From the NCBI GenBank assembly GCA_937891165.1, contig CALAEX010000146.1, positions 1 to 22,473 on the forward strand: a stretch of 22,473 bases of DNA. The letters are read 5' to 3'. Shown one piece after another: positions 6,965 through 13,575 of this stretch (position 1 is its first letter; each line of letters begins with the position of its first letter). The DNA is from an uncultured Lachnospiraceae bacterium. Lineage in GTDB: Bacteria > Bacillota > Clostridia > Lachnospirales > Lachnospiraceae. The position numbers and the translations under genes are program-made. The notes below the pieces were generated by a model that made no database searches, had not been told where the DNA came from, and was given only the letters and a program-made list of their open reading frames with translations.

Positions 6965-7414
6965 TTATGATTCCTCTACACTATTCTGCTCTAAAATATC
7001 TGCCTCAATTGCTTCAAATCCCATACGAATAATTTCTGTCATACGGTCAAATTCCCCTTTTAAATAAAGCCATCCAATCAATGCTTCAAATCCTGTAGCT
7101 TTCCGATAATCATTAATACTTGCATTCTTAGCACTTGTATAAGACTTTGCATTTCTGCCTCTTTTGTATATTGTTACTTCTTCTTCTGAAAGCTGGTCTA
7201 AAATGGCCATTATCATTTGTGCTTGTGTTCCTGCTTTTGCTAAATTGCTCGCTCTCTTATTTAATCGGTCTACATGGGTATTTCCTTTATGAAGCAAAAG
7301 TGTCCGAATTACAATCTCATAAGCACAATCCCCCATATAAGCTAACACTAGCGGGGAATACAAATCTGCATTGATTTCCTCTAATGCAAAAGTTTCTTTT
7401 ATTGCTCGCTCCAA
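6965..7414 (-). CDS. mrnC: Mini-ribonuclease III
   Basis: Mini-III RNase (149 aa from the chosen start) that trims 23S rRNA precursor ends. It is an RNase III catalytic domain without a double-stranded RNA-binding domain. It shows the signature LAYMGDCAYEIVIRTLLL with acidic metal ligands, then KRGRNAKSYTSAKNASINDYRKATGFEALIGWLYL, with the second acidic ligand of the family in FEALIGWLYL. The open frame extends upstream into cysS, but no ribosome site supports that. A TTG at 7412-7414 sits 9 nt after AGGAGG, which itself overlaps the cysS stop (TAGGAGG), so I choose the TTG start. The gene order cysS-mrnC-rlmB is strongly conserved in Firmicutes. Confidence 0.9.
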   Translation of the reverse strand: MERAIKETFALEEINADLYSPLVLAYMGDCAYEIVIRTLLLHKGNTHVDRLNKRASNLAKAGTQAQMIMAILDQLSEEEVTIYKRGRNAKSYTSAKNASINDYRKATGFEALIGWLYLKGEFDRMTEIIRMGFEAIEADILEQNSVEES

Positions 7415-7427
7415 TACGTTCTGCCTC

Positions 7428-8840
7428 CTAGATAAGTTCCCAAACTGTTCCTTCTCTTGTATCTTTAATCTGAACACCTTTTTCTAAAAGTTCTGCACGA
7501 ATCGCATCTGCCTTTGCAAAATCCTTTTCTTTCTTTGCTGTCCTACGTTCCGCAATCTTAGCAACAATAAATGCTTCTAATTCGGTATCTACTGCTGCCA
7601 CTTCTTCTGCTACTGTTAAATCTAAGGAAAGCACTTCATCAAAACTTGCAATCAATGCTTTTTTCGTTGCATCATTCATTTCATCTCGCAATACATCATA
7701 AATCATTGTAATTGCCATTGAAGTATTCATATCATTACTTAATACCTCTTCAAATTTAGCACGATATGTTGCAAATTTTTCTTTATCTACTGCACCATCT
7801 TCTTTTAACTCTAATACTTTTTTATGCAATTTCTCATAAGCTACCGCTACATTATCTAATACATCATAGGAAAACTCTAACGGCTTTCTATAATGAGATT
7901 GTAAGCAGAAGAAACGATAAACTAAAGGATTATAACCTTTCTTTTCTAATAAAGAGACAGTTAAAAATTCTCCGCTTGACTTACTCATTTTTTTATTTCC
8001 CTTTTCGGTCAAATGATGTACATGGAACCAATAATTACACCACTTATGTCCTACATAAGCTTCACTCTGTGCAATTTCATTCGTATGATGTGGAAAGATA
8101 TTGTCAATACCACCACAATGAATATCCATATATTCGCCCAAATGCTTCATACTAATGCAAGAACATTCAATGTGCCAACCCGGATACCCAACGCCCCAAG
8201 GACTATCCCACTTCAATTCCTGATTATCAAATTTAGATTTTGTAAACCAAAGTACAAAATCGCTCTTATTTCTCTTGTTAGAGTCTTCGCTTACATCATC
8301 TCTAACACCTACCATCAATTCTTCCTCAGACTGACTAGAAAATACATAATACTCTTTTAATTTAGAAGTATCAAAATATACATTTTCTCCTGCGACATAA
8401 GCATAGCCTTTTTCTAATAACACTTCAACCATTTCAATAAAACTATCAATACAATTAGTTGCTGGTTCTACGACATCTGGACGTTTAATACGAAGCTTCT
8501 CACAATCTGCAAAAAAGGCATCGGTGTAAAACTTGGCAATTTCCATCACTGTTTTATTTTCTCGTTTTGCACCCTTTAACATCTTATCTTCGCCTGTATC
8601 TGCATCACTAGACAAATGACCTACATCTGTAATATTCATGACACGTTTTACATCATATCCAACATAACGAAGTGTTTTCTCTAAAATATCCTCCATAATA
8701 TAACAACGTAAATTTCCAATATGAGCAAAATGATATACTGTTGGACCACAAGTATACATATTAATTTTTCCATCTACATTTGGAATTAAATTTTCCACTT
8801 TTCTAGTGAGTGTATTAAACAAATAAACTTTGTTTTCCAT
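7428..8840 (-). CDS. cysS: Cysteinyl-tRNA synthetase
   Basis: Class I aminoacyl-tRNA synthetase (470 aa) charging tRNA-Cys. The N-terminal MYTCGPTVYHFAHIGNLR contains the first zinc Cys and the HIGH-type motif (HIGN). The mid-protein motif WHIECSCISMKHLG and the later HTNEIAQSEA supply the other zinc ligands, and KKMSKSSGEFLT is the KMSKS loop. The C-terminal anticodon-binding helical domain with EKDFAKADAIRAELLEKGV is complete. The ATG has GGAGG upstream. It lies 43 nt downstream of cysE, coupling cysteine synthesis to charging, and its stop overlaps the mrnC ribosome site. Confidence 0.97.
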   Translation of the reverse strand: MENKVYLFNTLTRKVENLIPNVDGKINMYTCGPTVYHFAHIGNLRCYIMEDILEKTLRYVGYDVKRVMNITDVGHLSSDADTGEDKMLKGAKRENKTVMEIAKFYTDAFFADCEKLRIKRPDVVEPATNCIDSFIEMVEVLLEKGYAYVAGENVYFDTSKLKEYYVFSSQSEEELMVGVRDDVSEDSNKRNKSDFVLWFTKSKFDNQELKWDSPWGVGYPGWHIECSCISMKHLGEYMDIHCGGIDNIFPHHTNEIAQSEAYVGHKWCNYWFHVHHLTEKGNKKMSKSSGEFLTVSLLEKKGYNPLVYRFFCLQSHYRKPLEFSYDVLDNVAVAYEKLHKKVLELKEDGAVDKEKFATYRAKFEEVLSNDMNTSMAITMIYDVLRDEMNDATKKALIASFDEVLSLDLTVAEEVAAVDTELEAFIVAKIAERRTAKKEKDFAKADAIRAELLEKGVQIKDTREGTVWELI

Positions 8841-8883
8841 GATTTTCCTCCTTTATTTTGATAGTATAAAGACAGGCTATATA

Positions 8884-9540
8884 CTACTTTACATCTCTTT
8901 CTTTCAATAATACATCAATCAATTTGGACAAACGCTCATTTTCTTTTTGAAGTTCATCAATATCCGTTTTTACAGGGTCTGGCAAATGCACTTGGTCCAT
9001 ATCCTCTCTTGGAATTCGTACATTATCTCTCTTTACCACTCTGCCCGGAACACCAACAACCGTACAGTTTGGCGGTACTTCTGATAATACAACCGAACCT
9101 GCTCCAATTTTAGAGTTTTCTCCTACGGTAAACGAACCAAGTACCTTTGCACCTGCACTAATCATTACATTGTTTCCAATTGTTGGATGACGCTTTCCTT
9201 TTTCTTTTCCTGTACCACCAAGCGTTACCCCTTGATATAATGTTACATTATCTCCAATAATCGTAGTCTCTCCAATAATAACACCATTCCCATGGTCAAT
9301 AAAAAGTCCCTTACCAATTTTAGCCCCTGGATGGATTTCAATTCCTGTTTTCCGAACCGTTCTTTGAGAATACCATCTCGCTAAAAAATAATGTTTATGC
9401 TCAAACAACCAATGGGCAACTCGATGACGCATAATCGCCTTAAAACTTGGATATAAAAAAACTTCCATTGGAGTTTTAATTGCTGCATCACGCTCCATAA
9501 TCACTTGCATTTCTTCTTTTACATATTGAATTAGTCCCAT
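8884..9540 (-). CDS. cysE: Serine O-acetyltransferase
   Basis: Makes O-acetylserine from serine and acetyl-CoA, the first committed step of cysteine synthesis. It is the short Bacillus type (218 aa). A helical N-terminus (KTPMEVFLYPSFKAIMRHRVAHWL) precedes a left-handed beta helix of hexapeptide repeats containing FIDHGNGVIIGETTIIGDNVTLYQGVTLGGTG. That stretch holds the catalytic Asp-His pair and the conserved loop. The C-terminus adds a short charged helix (ELQKENERLSKLIDVLLKE) with coiled-coil character. An in-frame GTG at 9555 is open, but the GGGAGG site lies between it and the ATG at 9540, so the ATG is the start. It heads the cysE-cysS-mrnC-rlmB-sigH group and is preceded by a palindromic site and a structured leader. 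Confidence 0.94.
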   Translation of the reverse strand: MGLIQYVKEEMQVIMERDAAIKTPMEVFLYPSFKAIMRHRVAHWLFEHKHYFLARWYSQRTVRKTGIEIHPGAKIGKGLFIDHGNGVIIGETTIIGDNVTLYQGVTLGGTGKEKGKRHPTIGNNVMISAGAKVLGSFTVGENSKIGAGSVVLSEVPPNCTVVGVPGRVVKRDNVRIPREDMDQVHLPDPVKTDIDELQKENERLSKLIDVLLKERDVK

Positions 9541-9568
9541 ATTTTCCTCCCTCACACAAAAATTTTAT

Positions 9569-9583
9569 CACAAAACTTTTGTG
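9569..9583. promoter_or_regulatory. 15-bp palindrome upstream of cysE, candidate operator
   Basis: CACAAAACTTTTGTG is a perfect 7-7 inverted repeat around one base, 29 nt upstream of the cysE start codon. On the minus strand it falls between a TTGTAA and an ATAAAA hexamer 17 nt apart, a plausible weak promoter, where a repressor would act. A further TTTTGTG half-site lies just downstream. The regulator is not identifiable from the sequence. Confidence 0.45.
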
Positions 9584-9643
9584 CATTACAACATAAAAAG
9601 AGAAACCTTTTTTACATTCCCAAAAAAATTAGTGAATAGTAAT

Positions 9644-9675
9644 AAAAAACCGCCTCTATATAAAAATAGAGACGG
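9644..9675 (-). terminator. Intrinsic terminator in the cysE leader
   Basis: Read on the minus strand, CCGTCTCTAT pairs with ATAGAGGCGG (10 bp, one G-U) around a 6-nt loop and is followed by six T residues. It lies about 100 nt before the cysE start codon. The 3' arm GCGGTTT (9647-9653) can instead pair exactly with AAACCGC at 9683-9689 of the same RNA. Confidence 0.85.
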
Positions 9676-9715
9676 TCCGTCTGCGGTTTCCTCTAATCAC
9701 GCCGCCTTTTGCATT
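9644..9715 (-). ncRNA. Structured leader or small RNA upstream of cysE (family unknown)
   Basis: About 72 nt from a predicted start near 9715 to the terminator T run. The RNA contains GGCGGC (9706-9701), AAACCGC (9689-9683), a small hairpin AGACGGACCGTCT and the terminator stem. CCGC can pair with the upstream GCGG or, as AAACCGC, with the downstream GCGGTTT inside the terminator. That is the mutually exclusive geometry of an attenuator or riboswitch. It is too short for a T-box and lacks the full T-box motif. A five-codon ORF (ATG at 9714, MQKAA) starts at the predicted 5' end. It could also be a free-standing small RNA or simply a terminated 3' end for flavodoxin. Confidence 0.5.
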
Positions 9716-9721
9716 TACTAT

Positions 9722-9750
9722 ATTCTATGCAATTAGGCGTTTTTTGTCAA
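9722..9750 (-). promoter_or_regulatory. Sigma-A type promoter of the cysE leader
   Basis: TTGACA (9750-9745), a 17-nt spacer and TAGAAT (9727-9722) on the minus strand: a perfect -35, ideal spacing and a 5-of-6 -10. An inverted repeat (TTGCAT 9709-9714 with ATGCAA 9727-9732, and ACGCC 9699-9703 with GGCGT 9736-9740) spans the -10 region and could be an operator or a plus-strand terminator. Confidence 0.75.
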
Positions 9751-9768
9751 GGTTTTCTTCGGATTCCA

Positions 9769-10197
9769 TTACTGTACTAATTTTTTTCCAAGCTCCCGAC
9801 ATTCCTCTAAAACATCGGCATCTGGTGTTTCATTACAAATCACACCTGCACCACCAACGATAGTCGCTCCTGCTGCCATCATACGTTCTTCCCAATCACG
9901 CATCCATTGACCATCACCCCAGCCATAAGAGCCAAACAATGCAATTTTCTTCCCTGTAGCAAATTGTTCTACTTCACTCACAAAAGGTTGCATTTCCTCT
10001 GCTTCTAACTCTTCTCCGCCTGTAGCTGGACAACCAAGGGCAAATGCTGTTACATCTTTTAACATATCAGCAGAAACGGTTCCTACTTCTACTACATTCG
10101 CTGTTTTTCCTGCCAAACGAATTCCTTCTCCCACAGCTTCTGCCATTTCCTTTGTATTTCCTGTCTGTGACCAATAAATTACATAATATTCTTCCAT
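9769..10197 (-). CDS. Flavodoxin
   Basis: Short-chain flavodoxin (142 aa), an FMN electron carrier. The phosphate-binding loop SQTGNTKEMAEAVGEGI follows the first beta strand (VIYWSQTGNT), and the later FMN loops are FALGCPATGGEELE and LFGSYGWGDGQWMRDW, with aromatic residues that stack on the isoalloxazine ring. The ATG at 10195-10197 has AGGAG 7 nt upstream; the open frame upstream of it is hydrophobic but lacks a ribosome site. It is probably a single-gene unit: a terminator-like hairpin lies upstream after the nuclease gene and the cysE promoter lies just downstream. Flavodoxins often substitute for ferredoxin under iron limitation, but no Fur box is obvious. Confidence 0.93.
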   Translation of the reverse strand: MEEYYVIYWSQTGNTKEMAEAVGEGIRLAGKTANVVEVGTVSADMLKDVTAFALGCPATGGEELEAEEMQPFVSEVEQFATGKKIALFGSYGWGDGQWMRDWEERMMAAGATIVGGAGVICNETPDADVLEECRELGKKLVQ

Positions 10198-10286
10198 CTT
10201 TCTTCTCCTTTCTGAAACTAAGAGACAATCTAAAAATAAAACTAATATATGCAAAGCTCTTATCTATTTTCCGATTGCCTCTCCTT

Positions 10287-10317
10287 TATAGTATTCTACA
10301 ATCTCCATCATACTATA
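10287..10317. promoter_or_regulatory. Inverted repeat upstream of flavodoxin, candidate operator
   Basis: TATAGTAT (10287-10294) and ATACTATA (10310-10317) form a perfect 8-bp inverted repeat with a 15-bp spacer, about 90-120 nt before the flavodoxin start codon and before the end of the nuclease transcript unit. It is AT-rich, so chance is possible. It may bind a dimeric regulator or overlap a promoter -10. Confidence 0.3.
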
Positions 10318-10333
10318 ACTTTTTTTCAACAAT

Positions 10334-10363
10334 AAAAGAGAGTGCCAAAAGACACCCTCTCTC
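10334..10363 (-). terminator. Probable intrinsic terminator after the nuclease gene
   Basis: On the minus strand, just past the TGA of the nuclease gene, AGAGAG...GTGTC folds back on GGCAC..TCTCT around a TTTT loop with a 2-nt bulge, followed by TTTTATT. The stem is imperfect and the T run short. Even so, it is the only terminator-like structure at the end of the nine-gene run starting at 19326. Confidence 0.65.
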
Positions 10364-10365
10364 AT

Positions 10366-11400
10366 TCAAGGCTTACACTTACCACAAGCCTCATATCCTT
10401 CCTTTATTAAATCCTCTCTTGTACTTGTAACTTCTTTTCTATTATCCCCTGTAGTAGATTTTGCACTAGAACAAGAAGGCTCGTGAAACTTCTTTGTACT
10501 TACATTGATAACATACTCTTTCTTTTCTTCCTTACTAGAACTTCCCTCACCTGCTAACCAACTTTCTCCTGTTGTATAGTCAATTTCTACTCCTGGCTGA
10601 ATATTATAGACAAATACATTAAAGCAAACGCCTTCTCCTTCATCTTCTACCGACCAAGCTTCCATCAATACACCATCTGCTACTAAATTATCTCCTTCAA
10701 ACATTGGATATACTCGTAACATAACATGGTTTCCAGTTTCTTTTACGTAGTCTGCTATCATATTTTCAAATGGTAACATGCCGTCTACGTTCATATATCT
10801 TGTTCCAGTAATTAAATTTCTCTTATTTGCATTTTCTCCTGTCAACTGAAATCCAATCAAATGACAACGATTATAAAGATAACTTCCATCGACACAGTCA
10901 TACTTTGCATTTACCCAACCACTTGGCTTTACCGAACTAATACTTCCTCTTTCTTCTGTTGGCATAATATCCTTTCCAACATTTGCATATACAATACGGC
11001 ATCTGCCAAGTTCATCTAAATCAGGATATACTTCAAAAGAAGTAGTAAAAGAAGTATCTACTGTAAAAAATGGTATATTATTATTCACAACAGCAAATGC
11101 TTCTGTTGTATACTCTGGAATATCTTCTAAAGAAATTTCTGTTAAAACACTAAAATCAGTAGTAACCTCTTTGTTTTCATTTCCACTACTTGGTGTTTGA
11201 GACACTTCTGTTGTTGGAACTGGTGTTTTCGTTGGCTCTAATAAATCAACTATCGTATCCGTAATGGCATCTTTAATTTCATCTGTTGGCAATTCTTGTA
11301 ATATATCTTGTATATTCTGCCCTAATTCTCCTGAAGAACCACATCCACATAAACTTAAACATAACACTAATACTAATAAATAACTTTTGATACGCTTCAT
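10366..11400 (-). CDS. Secreted lipoprotein DNA/RNA non-specific endonuclease
   Basis: 344 aa. A lipoprotein signal peptide ends in LCGC (Cys20), followed by an acidic and Thr-rich linker with TPVPTTEV near residue 60. The nuclease domain (about 110-285) is of the streptococcal EndA / DNA-entry nuclease type. YNRCHLIGFQLTGENANKR carries the general-base His180 in the position of the DRGH motif, and NLITGTRYMN carries the metal-binding Asn. A C-terminal module (about 295-344), YVINVSTKKFHEPSC...CGKC, has the four-Cys pattern of small zinc-binding tails found on other secreted nucleases. The start ATG has AGGAG 9 nt upstream and lies 10 nt after the preceding gene. Likely roles are DNA scavenging, competence or biofilm remodelling; which one is not visible. 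Confidence 0.9.
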   Translation of the reverse strand: MKRIKSYLLVLVLCLSLCGCGSSGELGQNIQDILQELPTDEIKDAITDTIVDLLEPTKTPVPTTEVSQTPSSGNENKEVTTDFSVLTEISLEDIPEYTTEAFAVVNNNIPFFTVDTSFTTSFEVYPDLDELGRCRIVYANVGKDIMPTEERGSISSVKPSGWVNAKYDCVDGSYLYNRCHLIGFQLTGENANKRNLITGTRYMNVDGMLPFENMIADYVKETGNHVMLRVYPMFEGDNLVADGVLMEAWSVEDEGEGVCFNVFVYNIQPGVEIDYTTGESWLAGEGSSSKEEKKEYVINVSTKKFHEPSCSSAKSTTGDNRKEVTSTREDLIKEGYEACGKCKP

Positions 11401-11410
11401 CGTTTCACTC

Positions 11411-11881
11411 CTATTCTTCTTCTTTGTCTATTGGTACTATTTCTTCACATTCACTTTCACATAAACTAACTTTCTTTTGATAAAGTTCTTTTAACATCTC
11501 CAAATGCGAATTTCCTACAAAATCCAAAGAAGATATCAACTCATACTCAGATAAATCTAAAGTAAAATATCTATCCGATGGATAATGTCTATTCCAACGA
11601 TATAAAATAATACATTCTATTTTATCTGCTACTTCAGAAACTTCTTTTTCTTCTACAAAACAAATATCTTCCTCTCCTGCCTCTAGCAAAAAGTCCTCGC
11701 TAATATACAAGCTCTCTTGTTCTTCTGGTAAAAACTGCTTTGCTGTATAAGGACTTACAAACAATTTTTGACCTTCCTTCAACATAGCAAGCATATCTTC
11801 TCGCACTTTTGCATCTTTACTTTGCCTACGCTTATTGAACATCACTCCCATTCTATCATCCACACAAACAATTAGTTTCAC
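11411..11881 (-). CDS. Conserved hypothetical protein (function unknown)
   Basis: 156 aa, starting at GTG (11879-11881) with GGGAGG 8 nt upstream. The N-terminus MKLIVCVDDRMGVMFNKRRQSKD is distinctive and looks like the first strand and helix of a small alpha/beta domain, but no catalytic motif is recognisable. The remainder is acidic, with SEDFLLEAGEEDICFVEE and a C-terminal Cys pair (LCESECEE). There is no signal peptide or membrane helix, so it should be cytoplasmic. It lies 30 nt after ispF and 10 nt before the nuclease gene. I have an impression of similar proteins annotated as hypothetical in Lachnospiraceae, but I cannot assign a function. Confidence 0.8.
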   Translation of the reverse strand: MKLIVCVDDRMGVMFNKRRQSKDAKVREDMLAMLKEGQKLFVSPYTAKQFLPEEQESLYISEDFLLEAGEEDICFVEEKEVSEVADKIECIILYRWNRHYPSDRYFTLDLSEYELISSLDFVGNSHLEMLKELYQKKVSLCESECEEIVPIDKEEE

Positions 11882-11911
11882 GTTAGTTCCTCCCCTTTTT
11901 GTATTTAAAAT

Positions 11912-12499
11912 TTACTCTTTCTCCATCTGTTTATGACAACCAGAACATCCCGCACACGCTGTTCCTGCTCCTACTTCCCCATCATACGCATATACACCAT
12001 GATTATTTCCACTAAATGAATAATTTCGTACATTTTCTAATAAACAAACCGCCTGTGCTGCAATTCCTGCACCACTACCTGTAAAGCCAAGACCTTCTTC
12101 TGTTGTTGCCTTTACATTTACTTGAGAAATATCAATTTGCAATGCCTCTGCAATATTTTCTCTCATCTCCTGAATATATGGAGCTAACTTTGGACGTTGG
12201 GCAATAATGGTAGCATCAATATTTTCCACAATAAATAATTCGGAATCCAAAAGCTGTTTTACTTCCTTTAATAAAGCAATACTAGAAATTCCTCGATATT
12301 TTTCGTCCGAATCTGGAAAATGCTTTCCAATATCCCCAAGTGCTGCCGCCCCAAGCAAAGCATCCATAATGGAATGTAACAATACATCCGCATCCGAATG
12401 TCCTAATAATCCTTTTTCATAAGGAATTAAAACTCCCCCTAAAATGAAAGCTCTCTCCTCCACTAAACGATGTACATCATATCCCGTTCCAATTCGCAT
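11912..12499 (-). CDS. ispF: 2-C-methyl-D-erythritol 2,4-cyclodiphosphate synthase with C-terminal Cys-rich tail
   Basis: Fifth enzyme of the non-mevalonate isoprenoid pathway, forming the cyclic diphosphate intermediate. Residues 1-155 are a complete IspF: GTGYDVHRL with zinc ligands Asp8 and His10, LLGHSDADVLLHSIMDALLGAAALGDIG with the third zinc His, KYRGISS, and the C-terminal signature TTEEGLGFTGSGAGIAAQAV. Normal IspF stops there (about 158 aa). This one continues for about 40 residues ending in GTACAGCSGCHKQ, with Cys182, Cys185, Cys188 and His189. The tail is in frame and followed by a stop codon, so it is not a sequencing read-through of an obvious domain. The ATG has AGGAGG upstream; the gene follows the HD-GYP regulator by 19 nt. 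Confidence 0.94.
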   Translation of the reverse strand: MRIGTGYDVHRLVEERAFILGGVLIPYEKGLLGHSDADVLLHSIMDALLGAAALGDIGKHFPDSDEKYRGISSIALLKEVKQLLDSELFIVENIDATIIAQRPKLAPYIQEMRENIAEALQIDISQVNVKATTEEGLGFTGSGAGIAAQAVCLLENVRNYSFSGNNHGVYAYDGEVGAGTACAGCSGCHKQMEKE

Positions 12500-12518
12500 A
12501 ATCTTCCTCCTATCTTTT

Positions 12519-13544
12519 TTACGAACGCTCTCTTAATTGATATTCGGTATCCTCATCTATCATTTGCAACATAATTTCTGCAAAATAAGGGTCAAATTGT
12601 GTTCCTTTTCCCTTTTCTATTTCTTCCCTAACTATATGCTGCGGCAAAACATCTCGATAAGAACGTTTAGAAGTCATTGTATCATACGCATCCACAACAC
12701 TAATAATTCTTGCAATTTCTGGAATCTCTTCTCCTTTTAATTTATCAGGATATCCCTTTCCATCATATCGTTCATGATGCCAATGAGCTCCAATACTAAC
12801 ACCTTCAATTTCTGTCATATTTTTTAAAATATTTGCACCTATCTCTGGATGTGCTTTAATCAACGTATATTCTTCTTCGCTCAACTTAGAGGCTTTATTG
12901 ATAATTGCGTTTGGAATCCCTATTTTTCCAATATCATGTAACAATCCAATAAAATAAATATCCTCTTGTTCTTTTTCTGTTTTACCATCTCTCCTTGCAA
13001 TTTCCTTTGCATATTGAGCAACTCGAATGGAATGCCCATTTGTATATTTATCTTTTGCATCAATCGTATTCGCAAGCGTCATCATAATTTGAGAAGTCAA
13101 ACGTTCTAATTTCTTTCGACGTTCTTCCGCTTTTCTTGTTTGCCACTCTACTTCTTGCTTTAAGTGTTTTTGCAAGTGTGTAAACTCGATTGCTGTTCTT
13201 ACACGCTGTAACATAATCTCTGCAATAAATGGTTTTGTAATAAAATCGTATGCTCCTTCTTTTAATCCTCTAATTTCTACCTTTTTATCATTATCTGCAG
13301 TCAAAAAGATAACTGGAATTTCTCCCCATTTTATATTTGCTTTTAATTGTTGTAACACTTCAAAGCCACTCATCTGTGGCATATGCACATCTAACAATAT
13401 CAAATCTACCCATTCCTGCTGCAAATATTCTAAACATTTTATGCCGGATTCTACTTTTATTACTTCATAACCATGCTTAATGAGAATTAGTTCCGCCATT
13501 CTCAAATTCATATTGTCATCATCTACTACTAAAATTTTACTCAT
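12519..13544 (-). CDS. Response regulator with HD-GYP domain (probable c-di-GMP phosphodiesterase)
   Basis: 341 aa. The receiver domain (about 1-120) has the acidic pocket VVDDDN, phospho-acceptor Asp52 in LILLDVHMPQMSG and the TKPF lysine. A charged helical linker (EVEWQTRKAEERRKKLERL) leads to an HD-GYP domain. The latter contains GHSIRVAQYAKEI, LLHDIGKIGIPNAI (the HD metal pair), KAHPEIG, and GAHWHHERYDGKGYP, where the HHE and GYP signatures are intact, then VDAYDTMTSKRSYR. All residues expected for an active c-di-GMP phosphodiesterase are present. It starts 31 nt after the hybrid kinase and has AGGAG at 7 nt, so it is the natural phosphorelay output of that kinase. The alternative is that it receives phosphate from another kinase. 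Confidence 0.93.
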   Translation of the reverse strand: MSKILVVDDDNMNLRMAELILIKHGYEVIKVESGIKCLEYLQQEWVDLILLDVHMPQMSGFEVLQQLKANIKWGEIPVIFLTADNDKKVEIRGLKEGAYDFITKPFIAEIMLQRVRTAIEFTHLQKHLKQEVEWQTRKAEERRKKLERLTSQIMMTLANTIDAKDKYTNGHSIRVAQYAKEIARRDGKTEKEQEDIYFIGLLHDIGKIGIPNAIINKASKLSEEEYTLIKAHPEIGANILKNMTEIEGVSIGAHWHHERYDGKGYPDKLKGEEIPEIARIISVVDAYDTMTSKRSYRDVLPQHIVREEIEKGKGTQFDPYFAEIMLQMIDEDTEYQLRERS

Positions 13545-13575
13545 ACCATACTCCTAGTATTTCTTTTTCTTTTGG

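Noticed and set aside
9644..9750. T-box leader for cysE
   Set aside because: The RNA from the promoter to the terminator is only about 72 nt, with no stem I or specifier loop. AGAGGAAACCGC lacks the UGG of the T-box bulge.
10044..10430. Plus-strand ORF of 128 aa across the flavodoxin promoter
   Set aside because: Antisense to flavodoxin at one end and the nuclease at the other, low complexity and no ribosome site.
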